DNA of 64,000 bases from positions 9,649-73,648 of the forward strand of contig CAYRLB010000001.1 of assembly GCA_964424945.1 (NCBI GenBank), written 5' to 3'. The notes beneath the pieces are model-generated. The model was given only the letters and a program-made list of their open reading frames with translations. It had not been told where the DNA came from and ran no database searches. This document shows positions 51,927-61,237 of this stretch, piece by piece (positions within the stretch are counted from its first letter, which is position 1; each line of letters begins with the position of its first letter). Source of the DNA: WHSP01 sp964424945 (GTDB lineage Bacteria; Gemmatimonadota; Gemmatimonadetes; Longimicrobiales; Longimicrobiaceae). The position numbers and the translations under genes were made by a program.

Positions 51927-52760
51927 GTGATTGGTCATGAGTCGGCGCGGTCTGTGGATCGTCTCGCGGCGATCGTCGAGGTGAAGCGTGAGGAGGTCGC
52001 CGCGCTGGAGAACGACCGGGCGGCGCTCCGCGAGGCGGCGACTGCTGCCCCCCCGACCCGGGGCTTCGCGGCTGCGCTGCGCGTCCCGGCGGAGGTCCGC
52101 CTCCTGGCCGAGATCAAGAACCGATCGCCCTCCGCCGGTGCGATCCGGGAGGGCGCGGATCCGGTCGAGGTGGCGCGCGCGTACGAGGCGGGTGGCGCTG
52201 CGGCGCTCTCAGTACTAACCGATGAGCGCTTCTTCGGCGGCTCCCTCGAGGCGCTCCGTCGCGTCAGGGCGGCGGTATCGCTCCCGCTCCTCCGGAAGGA
52301 TTTCATCATCGATCCGGTTCAGATCTGGGAGGCGAGGGCTGCCGGCGCAGACGCGATTCTGCTCATCGTGCGTATTCTCGACGATGCGCAGCTGCGCGAC
52401 CTTCACGCCGAAGCGCGTGCCTTGGGCCTGGATGCTCTCGTCGAGATTCATGATCCCGCCGAGCTCGATCGGGCGCTTGCGATCGGCGCGTCACTGATCG
52501 GGGTGAACAACCGGGATCTGAGTACCTTCCGCACGGATCTCGCCCTTTCCCTCGAGGTGTCGCCCAGTGTCAATGCCGGGGTCACGCTCGTTGCGGAAAG
52601 CGGGATCCGCACGCGGGACGATGTGGAGCGGCTCGGATCGGCAGGCGTCGATGCGATCCTGGTCGGCGAATCGCTGATGCGCCAAACCGATCTTCAGGGA
52701 GCCGCCGCAGCGCTCAGCGGGGTCTCCCGGGACGATCGCGTCCGGGCGGCCGCAAGCTGA
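51927..52760 (+). CDS. trpC: Indole-3-glycerol phosphate synthase
   Basis: Fourth step of Trp synthesis. TIM barrel with RLLAEIKNRSPSAG, LSVLTDERFFGGS, LPLLRKDFIIDP, IGVNNRDLSTF and VAESGIRT. The start is uncertain: GTG 51927, preceded by AAGGA, gives 277 residues, close to the family length. Upstream in-frame GTG codons at 51888 and 51840 are possible but lack a good ribosome site and run into the lexA promoter region. The stop overlaps the trpF start (TGATG). Confidence 0.95.
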   Translation: MIGHESARSVDRLAAIVEVKREEVAALENDRAALREAATAAPPTRGFAAALRVPAEVRLLAEIKNRSPSAGAIREGADPVEVARAYEAGGAAALSVLTDERFFGGSLEALRRVRAAVSLPLLRKDFIIDPVQIWEARAAGADAILLIVRILDDAQLRDLHAEARALGLDALVEIHDPAELDRALAIGASLIGVNNRDLSTFRTDLALSLEVSPSVNAGVTLVAESGIRTRDDVERLGSAGVDAILVGESLMRQTDLQGAAAALSGVSRDDRVRAAAS

Positions 52761-53413
52761 TGGCCGACATCAAGATCTGCGGACTGACGCGACTGGAGGA
52801 TGCCCGGGCCGCCGAGGCGGCGGGCGCGACGTACGGCGGGGTCATTCTTGCCGATGGAAGCCCTCGCCGCGTCCACGCTGCGGAGGTGGTTCGCATCTTC
52901 GACGGGGTCGCGCTGCACCGTTGCGGAGTATTCGTGAACGCCGACTTCGCCACCATCTCGGCCGCTTTCGACGAGATGGCTCTCGAGGTCGTGCAGCTTC
53001 ACGGCGACGAGGGGCCGGAGTTCGCGCGTCGGCTGCGGGAAGAGCTCGGGGTCGAGACCTGGAAGGCGCTGCGCCCCCGGAGCGGTGAGGAGTTTGCCAG
53101 AGAGATGGAGCAGTTCGCCGGCGAGGTCGACGGGGTGCTCCTCGACGGCTGGTCGAAAACGGCGCGGGGCGGAACAGGAACGCCCTTTCCCTGGGCGGAT
53201 GTCGCGTCGCGCAGAAATGAGCTTCCCGATGATCTCCGGTTCGTTGCGGCAGGCGGACTTGGCCCCGCGAATGTCGCCGAAATGATGGAACTCCTCTCCC
53301 CGGACGTGGTCGATGTCAGCAGTGGCGTCGAGCGTGCGCCCGGGTTGAAGGATCACACTCTCATCCACGAGTTTGCGGCGGCCGTTCGTTCCGCCACCGC
53401 GAGGAAGGAATAG
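52760..53413 (+). CDS. trpF: Phosphoribosylanthranilate isomerase
   Basis: Third step of Trp synthesis. A 217-residue TIM barrel with catalytic Cys in DIKICGLTRLEDA and Asp in the VLLDGWS segment, plus LHGDEGPEF and VDVSSGVERAPG, both typical. ATG 52760 overlaps the trpC stop. Translationally coupled to trpC. Confidence 0.96.
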   Translation: MADIKICGLTRLEDARAAEAAGATYGGVILADGSPRRVHAAEVVRIFDGVALHRCGVFVNADFATISAAFDEMALEVVQLHGDEGPEFARRLREELGVETWKALRPRSGEEFAREMEQFAGEVDGVLLDGWSKTARGGTGTPFPWADVASRRNELPDDLRFVAAGGLGPANVAEMMELLSPDVVDVSSGVERAPGLKDHTLIHEFAAAVRSATARKE

Positions 53414-53414
53414 C

Positions 53415-54620
53415 ATGACGGCTGGACGTGCAGCAGGTTCCCGGCTCGATACCGACAGATTCGGGCAGTTCGGGGGACGGTTCGTACCCGAGACGCTGAT
53501 CGCCGCGCTGGACGAACTGGTCGAGGTGTACCGCGAGGCTTCCGACGACCCCTCCTACTGGGAGGAGCTGGAATCGCTCTGGGCCGATTATGTCGGACGG
53601 CCGACCCCGCTCTATCGCGCCCGGCGGCTCGGGGAAGCGTCCGGGGGAATCGAGCTGTATCTCAAGCGCGAAGATCTGAACCATACCGGATCGCACAAGA
53701 TCAACAACTGCCTCGGGCAGGTGCTTCTCGCTCTGCGCATGGGGAAGCGGCGGATCATCGCGGAGACCGGAGCCGGTCAGCATGGCGTGGCCACGGCCAC
53801 GGTCTGCGCACTCTTCGGGCTCGACTGCGTGGTCTACATGGGGGAGGAGGATGTCCGGCGTCAGGCGCTGAACGTCTACCGGATGAAGCTGCTCGGCGCG
53901 GAAGTCCGCCCTGTGAACTCCGGCACCCGGACGCTGAAGGATGCGACGAATGAAGCGATCCGCGACTGGGTGACGAACGTCTCGGATACGCACTATATCA
54001 TCGGCTCGGTGGTAGGACCCCACCCGTACCCGATGATGGTTCGTGACTTCCAGTCGATCATCGGCCGTGAGTCGCGTTCCCAGTGTCTTTCGGTGACGGG
54101 CCGGCTCCCCGCAGCGGTGATCGCCTGTGTCGGCGGCGGCTCCAACTCGATGGGCATCTTCCACCCCTTCGTGGGTGACGCGGACGTCGAGCTGATCGGC
54201 GTTGAGGCGGCCGGCGAGGGCGTCGACAGCGAGCACCATGCTGCGACGCTGACGCTGGGCAAGCCGGGCGTTCTGCACGGTTCGCTTTCCTATCTTCTGC
54301 AGGATTCGCACGGACAGGTGGCCGCCGCCCATTCGATCTCGGCCGGTCTCGACTATCCGGGCGTGGGGCCTGAGCACTCCTTCCTCAAGGAGCAGGGAAG
54401 GGCGACGTACACGAGCGCCACGGACGCGGAGGCCCTCGAAGGCTTTGAGCAGCTTGCCCGGCTGGAAGGGATCATTCCGGCGCTGGAAAGTGCGCACGCG
54501 ATCGCCTACGTGCTGCGAGAGGGTGCGCGCTGGAAAGATCGAGGCCCTGTGATCGTCTGTCTGAGTGGGCGCGGCGACAAGGACGTTGCGCAGATAGCGG
54601 AGATGCAGGGCGCGCTCTGA
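53415..54620 (+). CDS. trpB: Tryptophan synthase beta chain
   Basis: PLP enzyme joining indole and serine. The PLP lysine lies in DLNHTGSHKINNC, with ETGAGQHGVATAT and the phosphate-binding CVGGGSNSMG. The 401-residue length is TrpB1 type. ATG 53415 has AGGAAGGA upstream and begins one base after the trpF stop. The C-terminal LSGRGDKDV is intact. Confidence 0.97.
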   Translation: MTAGRAAGSRLDTDRFGQFGGRFVPETLIAALDELVEVYREASDDPSYWEELESLWADYVGRPTPLYRARRLGEASGGIELYLKREDLNHTGSHKINNCLGQVLLALRMGKRRIIAETGAGQHGVATATVCALFGLDCVVYMGEEDVRRQALNVYRMKLLGAEVRPVNSGTRTLKDATNEAIRDWVTNVSDTHYIIGSVVGPHPYPMMVRDFQSIIGRESRSQCLSVTGRLPAAVIACVGGGSNSMGIFHPFVGDADVELIGVEAAGEGVDSEHHAATLTLGKPGVLHGSLSYLLQDSHGQVAAAHSISAGLDYPGVGPEHSFLKEQGRATYTSATDAEALEGFEQLARLEGIIPALESAHAIAYVLREGARWKDRGPVIVCLSGRGDKDVAQIAEMQGAL

Positions 54621-54820
54621 GCTGCGACGTCACGGCGACAAGCCGGGCGAATCCGAACCGGCCTCGCGTGAAGGTGATCTTCAATGAGCGTGGCATGTGC
54701 CGAGGATCCCGCTCCTGGAGATGGGCCTCCGTGAGGGGGATCCTGCGGCGCGTTCCCCACATCGTTCAATCATCAGGACTACCAATCCCGGGAAGTGCGG
54801 GATCAACGTGAAGGAGTACT

Positions 54821-55639
54821 TTGTCTAGACCGCAAGGAAGGATTGCCGCAGCGTTCGCGGAGGCGCGTGCAGAGGGGCGGGCGGCACTGGTCATCTACAC
54901 CACTGCGGGACATCCTCAGGTCGATCGCGGGCTTGAAGCACTGATCGCACTCGCCGATGCCGGCACCGACGTGCTGGAACTCGGCGTTCCGTTCAGCGAC
55001 CCGCTGGCGGACGGGCCCGTCATCCAGAAGTCGTCCTTCGATGCGATCGAGGGGGGCGTCGACCTCGTCTGGACGCTCGACCTCCTGCGGCGGTTCCGCC
55101 GTACGCATCAGACGCCCGTGGTGCTGTTCAGCTACCTGAATCCGATCCTCGATTTCGGGGTCGACCGCTTCCTTGCGGAGGCTGCCGAGGCCGGAGCGGA
55201 TGGCGTTCTCCTCACGGATCTTCCGCTCGGCTCCGACGCAGCGCTGGAGGCGCGCTTCGAGGAGTCACCACTCGATCTCATCCGGCTTATCGCCCCCACG
55301 ACGAATCCGGAGCGGGCCCGGCAGATCGCCGATGCTTCCCAGGGGTTCGCCTACTATATCTCGCGGACGGGCGTAACCGGGGCGACTGCGGAGCTGTCGG
55401 GCACGCTGCTCGAGGAGCTTGCAGCGCTGCGTAGCTCGACGTCCACCCCCATCGCCGTCGGTTTCGGGATTTCGCGACCGGAACAGGCGATGGCCGTGGG
55501 GAATGCGGCAGATGGGGTGATCGTCGGCTCGGCGCTCGTCGATGCGCTGGCCCGGGAAGGCATTGAGGGGGGCGCCAGGCTGGTCGCCGGGCTGCGGGAC
55601 GCTCTATCGAGCGGGGCGAAGACGCCGGTCAGCGGCTGA
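54821..55639 (+). CDS. trpA: Tryptophan synthase alpha chain
   Basis: Produces indole from indole-3-glycerol phosphate. Catalytic Glu in VLELGVPFSDPLADGP, Asp in LLTDLPLG, then YYISRTGVTGA and GFGISRPEQA are clear. 272 residues. The start is TTG 54821 preceded by AAGGAG four bases upstream. It is 200 bp from trpB, with no structure or gene seen in the gap, so it may have its own promoter. Confidence 0.95.
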   Translation: MSRPQGRIAAAFAEARAEGRAALVIYTTAGHPQVDRGLEALIALADAGTDVLELGVPFSDPLADGPVIQKSSFDAIEGGVDLVWTLDLLRRFRRTHQTPVVLFSYLNPILDFGVDRFLAEAAEAGADGVLLTDLPLGSDAALEARFEESPLDLIRLIAPTTNPERARQIADASQGFAYYISRTGVTGATAELSGTLLEELAALRSSTSTPIAVGFGISRPEQAMAVGNAADGVIVGSALVDALAREGIEGGARLVAGLRDALSSGAKTPVSG

Positions 55640-55740
55640 AGGATCGGGCGGCCGGCTGGCACACTGATCGTACCGCCAGCCACCTTGCGGGCCGGCGGCT
55701 GCGTGCTCGCGTCCGTCGGCGAAGCGGCTTCCGATTTTCG

Positions 55741-57402
55741 TCAGAGCACGGCGAGCCGGTCGGGAAGCTCTTCGTCCGGTTCGACCATCAACGTCTTCAC
55801 GCGCTGGGGGATGACGAGCCCTGGCGCGGCCCCGCGCGGCTTCCTCACATGCTTGCGGCGCGTCCAGTCGACCGCTACGAGACCCGAGCTGCGGGCCCGG
55901 CTGAAGAGCGCGGCGAGTTGCGCCGCCTCCTCGAGGTCGCGCGCCGGTGGAGCCCCTGCCGGATCCTTCCATCGCAGAATGACATGCGACCCGGCGACGG
56001 AACGCGCATGAAGCCAGACGTCGTTCGGTGACGATTCCTGGAAAGTCAGCCGATCGTTGTCCCGTGAGCTGCGGCCGACACGGCATTCGATTCCGCCGGA
56101 CGTTCGAAAGGTGCGGTAGGGAAGGGCGGGCGCAGCTACGCTGGAGGCTGAACGCGCCACCTTCTTTTCCGCCGCATGGCGCAATCGCTCGGCGAGTCTT
56201 TCCGGCACCCGCCCGCTTGACACCTCCTCCAGTGCCGCAAGCCATTCCCGGCGCTCCTCTTCCGCTGCCTGCATCAGGGCGGGGATCCGAGCCTGGGCGC
56301 GCTCCTTCCGCCGCGCCTCCTCGTACAGCCGCTTCGCATTTTCGGCGGGGCCTATCTCCGGGTCGAGCGGAATGCGAACCGTTGCGCCATCCCATCCCTC
56401 CAGCTCGATCTCGGCCATTCCTCGACGTGCATCGGCGATCCGTGCCAGAAGAAGGTCGCCCCACCCGCGCAGGCGTTCGGCCTCACCGCTGGCCGCTGTG
56501 AGCTGGGCCTGAAGCCGGTCGATTTTGCGTGCGGTCGCGGCCAGGCGGTCGCGGACCATCCGTTCGGCCGCACCCGCATCGAGGGTCGGACCCTCTTCAG
56601 CATCGACGGAAGGGGTGCGTTCGGCGACCCTCGCCATCGCCGTGAGCAGCGAAGGCTCCGGCTCGAATTCCCACCCGTCGAGCCTAAGAGGGTACGGATG
56701 GCCCCCGCCCGCCGCCGCGAGGATACCCGGCTCGGCTACGGGCGCCGAACGGAGCCACCACCAGCGCTCGAACGCGGCTTCATCCGTTTCCGCCTCCAGG
56801 ATCCATCGCGTGTTGAGTGTACCGGTGAGGGCAAGCGTCCGGAGGATCGCGTCGCGGCGTTCAGCACGGGGCAACGCTTCAACGCGCGAATCCCAGAGCC
56901 GGCGCCCCTCAGCGAGGGTGATTTCCGCGTGGCCCGCGCGGTCCGACGGGGGCGGTGGCGTGTAGGCCTGGCCCGGAAAAAGCGCCCGGCCCCCCGCACG
57001 CCGACCGCGGAGCACATTCACGATGGAGGAGGTCGACCGGTCGAGGACGATCGCGTTCCACTGGTTCGTGTGGAGTTCGAGGACGATGGAGCGTGACACA
57101 TCCCGGAATCGGCCGACGACATCCATGTCGATGATGAGACGCCGCTCGTCCGCCGGTGCCGAGATCCCCGTACAGATCGCGTCCAGCTCCTCGTACTCGT
57201 CCGTCGTCGGGAGTACCCGGACCCAGCCGCGCCCGGGGTGCAGGTCGGCGCGCAGCACGACGCCCCCTTCGAAGGGGAGGGTTACAGAGAGGTCGGGCGC
57301 GAAGAAAGGGGCCGCGGTGCAGCCGCGGCCCCGGAGGCGCGCATCGAGTTCTTCAGCGAGATAGCGCGCGATCAATGGGTCGTACTGGATCTTGTTTGAC
57401 AC
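55741..57402 (-). CDS. rqcH: Ribosome quality-control factor RqcH (NFACT family)
   Basis: Homologue of eukaryotic NEMF/Rqc2 that binds split 50S subunits and recruits tRNA-Ala to extend stalled chains. The NFACT-N domain covers ~1-200, helix-hairpin and coiled-coil segments ~260-420, and the NFACT-R domain carries SPNDVWLHARSVAGSHVILRW and a preceding ECRVGRSSRDNDRL. The 553 residues fit the bacterial family. It starts with GTG 57402. Convergent with trpA, divergent from panB. Confidence 0.93.
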   Translation of the reverse strand: MSNKIQYDPLIARYLAEELDARLRGRGCTAAPFFAPDLSVTLPFEGGVVLRADLHPGRGWVRVLPTTDEYEELDAICTGISAPADERRLIIDMDVVGRFRDVSRSIVLELHTNQWNAIVLDRSTSSIVNVLRGRRAGGRALFPGQAYTPPPPSDRAGHAEITLAEGRRLWDSRVEALPRAERRDAILRTLALTGTLNTRWILEAETDEAAFERWWWLRSAPVAEPGILAAAGGGHPYPLRLDGWEFEPEPSLLTAMARVAERTPSVDAEEGPTLDAGAAERMVRDRLAATARKIDRLQAQLTAASGEAERLRGWGDLLLARIADARRGMAEIELEGWDGATVRIPLDPEIGPAENAKRLYEEARRKERAQARIPALMQAAEEERREWLAALEEVSSGRVPERLAERLRHAAEKKVARSASSVAAPALPYRTFRTSGGIECRVGRSSRDNDRLTFQESSPNDVWLHARSVAGSHVILRWKDPAGAPPARDLEEAAQLAALFSRARSSGLVAVDWTRRKHVRKPRGAAPGLVIPQRVKTLMVEPDEELPDRLAVL

Positions 57403-57521
57403 CCCCTAATCATGGAGCTAGCTTTTCGGCTCGTCAATAAAACCTTTGTGCGACAAGGGTTTTCAGGATATCTGCGAGCCGTCGAGCGTCTCGCCAGCCG
57501 CTGCCAGAGCCCGGAGTCCCG

Positions 57522-58349
57522 ATGTCTACGCAGAACCGAAGCACAGCCCGGAAAGTTACGGTGCTGGATCTGCGGGAGATGAAGGAAAAGAGTAAGCGTA
57601 TCGCAGTTCTCACTGCATACGATTACCTCTTCGCCCGCCTTGTCGACGCTGCCGGTACGGACGTCATACTCGTCGGTGATTCGCTCGCTCAGGTCGTCCT
57701 CGGTCTCGAATCCACCCTGCCCGTCACGCTCGACGACATGATCCATCACGCGCGCGCCGTCGTGCGAGGGGTGGACCGCGCTCTCGTCGTCGTCGACATG
57801 CCCTTCATGAGCTACGAAGTCTCTCCGGCCGAGGCGGTCCGCAACGCAGGACGGATCCTGAAGGAGACGGGCGCGCAGGCGGTAAAGGTCGAGGGTGGAA
57901 GCCCTCAGATCGCCGAAACGATCGCCGCCATTCGCCGCGCAGGCATCCCTGTCATGGCACACCTCGGCCTGACCCCTCAGGCGGTTCATGCGCTCGGGGG
58001 CTATCGGGTCCAGGGTCGTGGTGATGAGGGGCGCGAGCAGCTTCTCGAAGAATCTCGCCGGATCGAAGCCGCCGGGGCTTTCGCCGTCGTGCTGGAGATG
58101 GTCCCGGGGCCGCTGGCGGGTGAACTGACTGCGGCGCTCTCCATCCCCACGATCGGGATCGGGGCGGGCGTCGACTGTGATGGCCAGGTGCTCGTCCTCC
58201 ACGATATGCTCGGGATGAATCCGGGTTTCCAGCCCCGCTTCCTCCGGCGTTTCGGCGAGGTCGGCCGCGACGTCGAGCAGGCCCTCACCGGCTATGTCGC
58301 CGCGGTTCGCGCCGGCGAATACCCGGGTCCCGAGCACACCTTCGACTGA
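57522..58349 (+). CDS. panB: 3-methyl-2-oxobutanoate hydroxymethyltransferase
   Basis: First step of pantothenate synthesis. The 275-residue TIM barrel carries AVLTAYDYLFARLVDAAGTD, DMPFMSY, KVEGG and GHLGLTPQ-like AHLGLTPQAVHALGGYRVQG. It begins a panB-panC unit; panC starts nine bases after its stop. A divergent promoter region is shared with rqcH. Confidence 0.96.
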   Translation: MSTQNRSTARKVTVLDLREMKEKSKRIAVLTAYDYLFARLVDAAGTDVILVGDSLAQVVLGLESTLPVTLDDMIHHARAVVRGVDRALVVVDMPFMSYEVSPAEAVRNAGRILKETGAQAVKVEGGSPQIAETIAAIRRAGIPVMAHLGLTPQAVHALGGYRVQGRGDEGREQLLEESRRIEAAGAFAVVLEMVPGPLAGELTAALSIPTIGIGAGVDCDGQVLVLHDMLGMNPGFQPRFLRRFGEVGRDVEQALTGYVAAVRAGEYPGPEHTFD

Positions 58350-58357
58350 TCTCGCCG

Positions 58358-59209
58358 ATGCTGCTGACCGAGACACGGTCGGACGCCCGCAGCTGGACGA
58401 AGGATCAGAAGGGCGCGCGCATCGCCCTCGTCCCCACGATGGGCGCTCTTCATCAGGGGCATCTCTCTCTCGTCGAGCGCGCCCGCGCCTCGGCCGATCG
58501 GGTCGCGCTCTCCATCTTCGTGAATCCCCTTCAGTTCGGTCCCTCGGAGGACCTCCAGCGATATCCGCGGGATCTCGATCGGGACATGGCGCTCGCGGAG
58601 GCGGCGGGGGTCGACATGATCTTCGCGCCCTCTGCCGCCGAGATGTATCCGGATGGCGAACCATGGATCGCGGTGGTCCCGGAGCGCGGCGCCGATCGTC
58701 TGGACGGATTGAACCGACCGGGCCATTTTCGCGGGGTGCTTACCGTCGTGGCGAAGCTCTTCGGGATCATCCGGCCCGATAGCGCGATCTTCGGTCAGAA
58801 GGATCTGCAGCAATTGACGCTCATCCGGCGGATGGCGGCGGACCTGAATTTCGCCATCGAGATCATCGCCGCGCCGACCGTCCGGGATGACGACGGGCTC
58901 GCTCTCAGCTCGAGGAATCAGTATCTGTCGGGCGAGGAGCGAGAGCGTGCCCTGGCGCTTCCGGCCGCCCTCGGGGAGTGCGAACGGCTCTTCAGATCCG
59001 GCGAGTCGGAACCGGCGGTGTACATCGAGGCGATGCGTGAAAGGATCGGCGCTGCCGGTCTCGTCGAATATGCGGAAGTGGTGGATCCGGAGACGCTCGA
59101 ATCGGTCGTTCAGGTTGGATCAGGCGCCGTTTGTGCAGTTGCGGCACGCATCGGCAAGACCCGCCTGATCGACAACGCCGCCCTCGGCACCATGTTTCAG
59201 CCTGCATGA
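58358..59209 (+). CDS. panC: Pantothenate synthetase
   Basis: Condenses pantoate and beta-alanine using ATP. The nucleotidyl-transfer motif PTMGALHQGHLSL, SIFVNPLQFGPSED and FGQKDLQQL are all present, then DDDGLALSSRNQYLS. 283 residues. Coupled to panB. No panD or panE is nearby. Confidence 0.97.
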   Translation: MLLTETRSDARSWTKDQKGARIALVPTMGALHQGHLSLVERARASADRVALSIFVNPLQFGPSEDLQRYPRDLDRDMALAEAAGVDMIFAPSAAEMYPDGEPWIAVVPERGADRLDGLNRPGHFRGVLTVVAKLFGIIRPDSAIFGQKDLQQLTLIRRMAADLNFAIEIIAAPTVRDDDGLALSSRNQYLSGEERERALALPAALGECERLFRSGESEPAVYIEAMRERIGAAGLVEYAEVVDPETLESVVQVGSGAVCAVAARIGKTRLIDNAALGTMFQPA

Positions 59210-59300
59210 CGAAAGATTTCCGCCACGCCAGTATCCTGACGTCGCTCCACCGCGCCTGTCATCTTCGAAAGGGCCGGCAGGGCGCCAGCACACTCCAGGG

Positions 59301-60149
59301 ATGAGCGAGAACCAGGTTGACCGCGCCATCGTACTGGCCATGGAGGAGCCCGATTCCGGTCCGATGGTCTCCCGGATCCCGGCCTTCCTCCATCCAGTTG
59401 CCGGAAGGCCGCTGATCTGGCATACGGTCACGGGGCTTCTCACCGGCACCTGGCCGGTGCGGGAGGTGCTGGTGCTCACCCCTCCCGATTTCCCGCCGGA
59501 GATCCTTGGTGACCTCGGCAACCAGGTGGAGGTGCGAACATTCGAGCCCGCCGCCCCGTGGAAGGGACTCTCGGGGCATGGCGATGAGCTCATCCTCCTG
59601 GTGCAGGGTGCGGCGTCGATCGGCCGGGACTCGTTACCCGAACTACTCGCGGCGGGCGCCGGCGCCTGGGTCGGCGGTGAAGGTCCCGATGCCGCGGCGA
59701 TCCTCGCCACTACTGAGCAACTGCTCGATATTCTGCAGCTTCCGAACCCCTTCTCCCGGGAGAACGATTTCCTCTCCCCGGATCGGCGGGTGACTGGTGA
59801 CGCGGAGGTTTTCATCGTCCGCAATCGTGATAATCTCGCCAGGCTCCAACGGCGCGTCCGCGATCAGCTGGTACGATCGCTCATGGATGCGGGCGTCACC
59901 TTCCTCCTCCCGGAGTCCGTACTCGTCGATGTGGATGTTCGGATCGGGCGGGACACCGTCGTCTATCCCGGGGTGATCCTCGAAGGCGGCACGACGATCG
60001 GTGACGAATCGGTGATCGGGCCGGGCTGCAGGATCATCGACAGCTGGGTGGGAAGTGGTGTGGAGCTGCGGGGATGGAACTACATCTCGCACGCCTCCCT
60101 GCGTAACCGTGCGATCCTCGAGCCGTACGTCCGTCGTGGCTTCGACTGA
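59301..60149 (+). CDS. Degenerate GlmU-like nucleotidyltransferase/LbH protein
   Basis: A 282-residue protein with a GlmU-type start (AIVLAMEEPDSG and FLHPVAGRPLIWH). The signature glycine-rich LAAGxGTRM loop is missing. The C-terminal left-handed beta-helix (VRIGRDTVVYPGVILEGGTTIG) has only a few hexapeptide turns and stops before the acetyltransferase active site. It therefore looks like a shortened, probably non-catalytic relative of GlmU, which is normally ~450 residues. It overlaps the downstream HD gene by 14 bases. Confidence 0.75.
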   Translation: MSENQVDRAIVLAMEEPDSGPMVSRIPAFLHPVAGRPLIWHTVTGLLTGTWPVREVLVLTPPDFPPEILGDLGNQVEVRTFEPAAPWKGLSGHGDELILLVQGAASIGRDSLPELLAAGAGAWVGGEGPDAAAILATTEQLLDILQLPNPFSRENDFLSPDRRVTGDAEVFIVRNRDNLARLQRRVRDQLVRSLMDAGVTFLLPESVLVDVDVRIGRDTVVYPGVILEGGTTIGDESVIGPGCRIIDSWVGSGVELRGWNYISHASLRNRAILEPYVRRGFD

Positions 60150-60735
60150 AGACGCCCTCGAGGATCTGACGGCGGTGGAGGCGGCCGCGGCACGCGGGGA
60201 GCTCCCCGAGTGGGGGCGCGTGACGCTGCTCCGTCGGGCGCATATGGGGCGTGTCGCGGCGCTGATGGAGGAATGGGCGCAGCGGCTCTCGCTGTCGGAA
60301 GCCGAGGTGCTGCGCTGGGCCGCTGCGGGCTGGCTTCACGATGTACTGCGGGATGAGGATCCCGAGCTTCTTCGATCGGAAGTCTCTTCGAGCGAGCGGG
60401 ACCTTCCCGGGCCCGTTCTGCACGGTCCCGCTGCGGCGCGCCGGCTCTCCGGGCAGGTGGACAGCCGCATCCTCTCCGCGGTCCGATACCACACGATCGG
60501 GAGCCCATCGCTCGACTCCCTCGGCCGCGCGTTATACCTCGCCGACTTTCTCGAACCCGGCCGTGACTTCGCGGTCGATTGGCGCGCATCCCTCGTCGCG
60601 CGGATGCCGGACGATCTCGATCGTGTGCTGGTTGAGGTGGTCGCCTCACGGATCGCGCATCTCGTGGAGCGAAGGAAGCCGATCCGACCGGAGACGGCCG
60701 CCTTCTGGACCTCACTCGTGGGCGGACGAAGGTGA
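60136..60735 (+). CDS. YqeK-like HD-domain hydrolase
   Basis: A 199-residue HD protein similar to YqeK (symmetric Ap4A hydrolase). Metal ligands are visible in RRAHMGRVAAL, GWLHDVLRDE and VLHGPAAARRL, and the family's AVRYHTIGSPSLDSLGRALYLADFLEPGR is present. GTG 60136 is chosen because it gives a natural N-terminus and overlaps the GlmU-like stop. Its stop overlaps the LytR_C gene (GTGA), a neighbour often found beside yqeK. Confidence 0.86.
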   Translation: MASTEDALEDLTAVEAAAARGELPEWGRVTLLRRAHMGRVAALMEEWAQRLSLSEAEVLRWAAAGWLHDVLRDEDPELLRSEVSSSERDLPGPVLHGPAAARRLSGQVDSRILSAVRYHTIGSPSLDSLGRALYLADFLEPGRDFAVDWRASLVARMPDDLDRVLVEVVASRIAHLVERRKPIRPETAAFWTSLVGGRR

Positions 60736-61148
60736 AGCTCAGGACGATCGCCTTTGTTCTCACCCTCGTGGCCGTTGCGGGTCTGCTGACCTCTGCGATC
60801 TGGGGAATGGTTGGCGCCGGGGAGCCAGCGGATGCTGAGGAGGAGCGGATCACGATGGCGGATCCCCCGCGGGAGCGCATTCGCGTCGAGGTGTTGAATG
60901 CCGCCGGCATCACGGGACTCGCCCGGCAGGTTACCCAGGAGCTGCGAGCGGCAGGGTTCGATGTCGTCACCTATGGGAACGCGGGCGCGCTGGCTCGAGA
61001 TTCGACGACGATCTTCGACAGATCGGGCAACGATGCGGCGGTCGAGGCGCTGAGCGCGGCCATCGACATCTCTCGCATCGAAGAGGCGATCGACACGACG
61101 CTGTACCTGGAAGCTACACTCGTCCTCGGCGGCGACTGGGTGCGGTAG
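60732..61148 (+). CDS. LytR_C-domain membrane protein
   Basis: A 138-residue protein with one N-terminal transmembrane helix (TIAFVLTLVAVAGLLTSAIW) and an extracytoplasmic LytR_C domain. The domain is marked by RVEVLNAAGITGLARQVTQEL and GFDVVTYGNAG, then LVLGGDW at the end. It lacks the catalytic LytR-CpsA-Psr domain. It starts with GTG overlapping the yqeK-like stop. Envelope role inferred from the domain. Confidence 0.85.
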   Translation: MKLRTIAFVLTLVAVAGLLTSAIWGMVGAGEPADAEEERITMADPPRERIRVEVLNAAGITGLARQVTQELRAAGFDVVTYGNAGALARDSTTIFDRSGNDAAVEALSAAIDISRIEEAIDTTLYLEATLVLGGDWVR

Positions 61149-61181
61149 AGGAGTCCGGTCGCGCGTGAGCGGGGGGGCGCA

Positions 61182-61211
61182 CGCGGGCGGGTGATGAAGA
61201 CCCCGCCCGCG
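61182..61211. terminator. Possible terminator between the LytR_C gene and rlmN
   Basis: CGCGGGCGGG (61182-61191) and CCCGCCCGCG (61202-61211) form a perfect 10-bp stem with a ten-base loop between convergent genes. No T-run follows directly, so the terminator call is weak. Confidence 0.4.
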
Positions 61212-61237
61212 GCTCCGTCAGCAAAAGGGAACAGCCC

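Noticed and set aside
55654..55681. GGCTGGC/GCCAGCC inverted repeat between trpA and rqcH
   Set aside because: Only seven base pairs, a ten-base loop and no T-run; too weak to call a terminator.
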